Source: Sipunculus nudus
Lineage: Eukaryota > Annelida > Sipuncula > Golfingiida > Sipunculidae
Length of the DNA: 64,000 nucleotides
Assembly: GCA_026874595.1 (NCBI GenBank)
Contig: CM049308.1
Location: 34,404,027-34,468,026, forward strand
Direction: 5' to 3'
The position numbers and the translations under genes are program-made. A model generated the notes under the pieces. It was not told the DNA's origin. It made no database searches and saw only the letters and a program-made list of their open reading frames with translations. How positions within the stretch are numbered: the first letter of the stretch is position 1; the number at the start of each line of letters is the position of its first letter. Positions 63,471 to 64,000 of this stretch are shown here, piece after piece.

Positions 63471-64000
63471 AGGTAGCAGGACTGGTCAAATCATAAAAAT
63501 TGGTGTTTTTTCAATAAAAGGTATACGTAATATTGAATACTTGGCGGATCTAATGCAGCTGAGCCCATTTTGGGTCGCCGGTTACATTTTGTGGAAAAGG
63601 GTTATTTCTATTCAGTAAACACCAAGATGTATTGACAGGGTGTTTGTAAACTAACTCCAGCCCTGCCACAGGCCTGTCAATCACTCTGCCCCCAGCCCTC
63701 ACCTGGGACATTCAGCCAATCGCGAGATGCAAGTGTTTAATTAATGCATGGGCCAAGTACCTCCGTGCACGAGGAAGTAATAAAATGAACCACACATGCT
63801 GTGGCGAAAGCAGAAACAATTTTTTTCTGTGGACAACTGATTTTCCAAAGTCGCAGAGGAACAGACAGACAGATGGAAAAACACCATGGGGAGGCTATGT
63901 ACTCATGTCATAAAGAATGGAAAAACGGAATGAAGTAAGTTGCAGCTGTGACACTATTTATAGTTATGTGATCAGTATCCTGACACACCATCACGGTTTA
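63471..64000. other. No gene seen at the right edge
   Basis: Unique-looking host DNA with no open frame of note. Confidence 0.4.

Overview
The window reads as an animal genome, probably a marine invertebrate and most likely a mollusc. The mollusc guess rests only on the style of the AT-rich, repeat-dense flanks. It carries a large Polinton/Maverick (adintovirus-like) element at about 6960-40077. The element is bounded by 91-bp terminal inverted repeats that differ at one visible position, followed inward by tandem 29-bp units. At about 33.1 kb it is roughly twice the usual Polinton length (15-20 kb).

Layout: 1-6959 is host DNA with interspersed repeats, including a tandem 178-bp unit at 2620-3230. 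Inside the element nearly all genes are on the minus strand. From left to right they are: small zinc-finger-like and proline-rich genes (7.7-10.1 kb), two tandem candidate virion genes sharing a WEV-L-YP motif (10.3-12.9 kb), a PC4-like gene (13 kb), a plus-strand RING-like gene (13.7-15.9 kb), two tandem hexon-type major capsid genes (16-19.3 kb), basic core-like genes, a small membrane protein, a retroviral-type integrase (22.8-23.8 kb), an overprinted acidic/basic gene pair, a third WEV-family gene (24.7-26.1 kb), a long Lys/Pro/Ala-rich block (26.1-29.1 kb), an 807-aa protein, an FtsK/HerA packaging ATPase and protein-primed DNA polymerase B (32.3-36.0 kb). Two plus-strand units follow: a 493-519-aa acidic protein whose UGA CUA G stop leads into a glycine-zipper membrane segment, and a pair of fully overlapping reading frames next to the right repeat. 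A diverged copy of that pair lies just outside the element. The right flank (40-64 kb) holds LINE reverse-transcriptase remnants, a Helentron helicase/endonuclease remnant, microsatellites and repeats.

How it works together (inference): integrase, polymerase, ATPase and capsid genes form a virus-like transposon. Most late-type genes have their own TATA box about 15-45 bp upstream of the start codon. A shared ETS-site module sits at five gene-cluster boundaries. Hexon, integrase and several large genes are intact, while the polymerase, the ATPase and some others carry frameshifts, mostly in homopolymers, or in-frame stops. The copy is therefore either recently inserted and starting to decay, or affected by homopolymer sequencing errors.

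The most unusual observations are: an exact 165-bp duplicate of the variable hexon loop parked beside the left repeat; a probable stop-codon readthrough that would add a glycine-zipper anchor; two independent overprinted gene pairs; and a shared promoter module.
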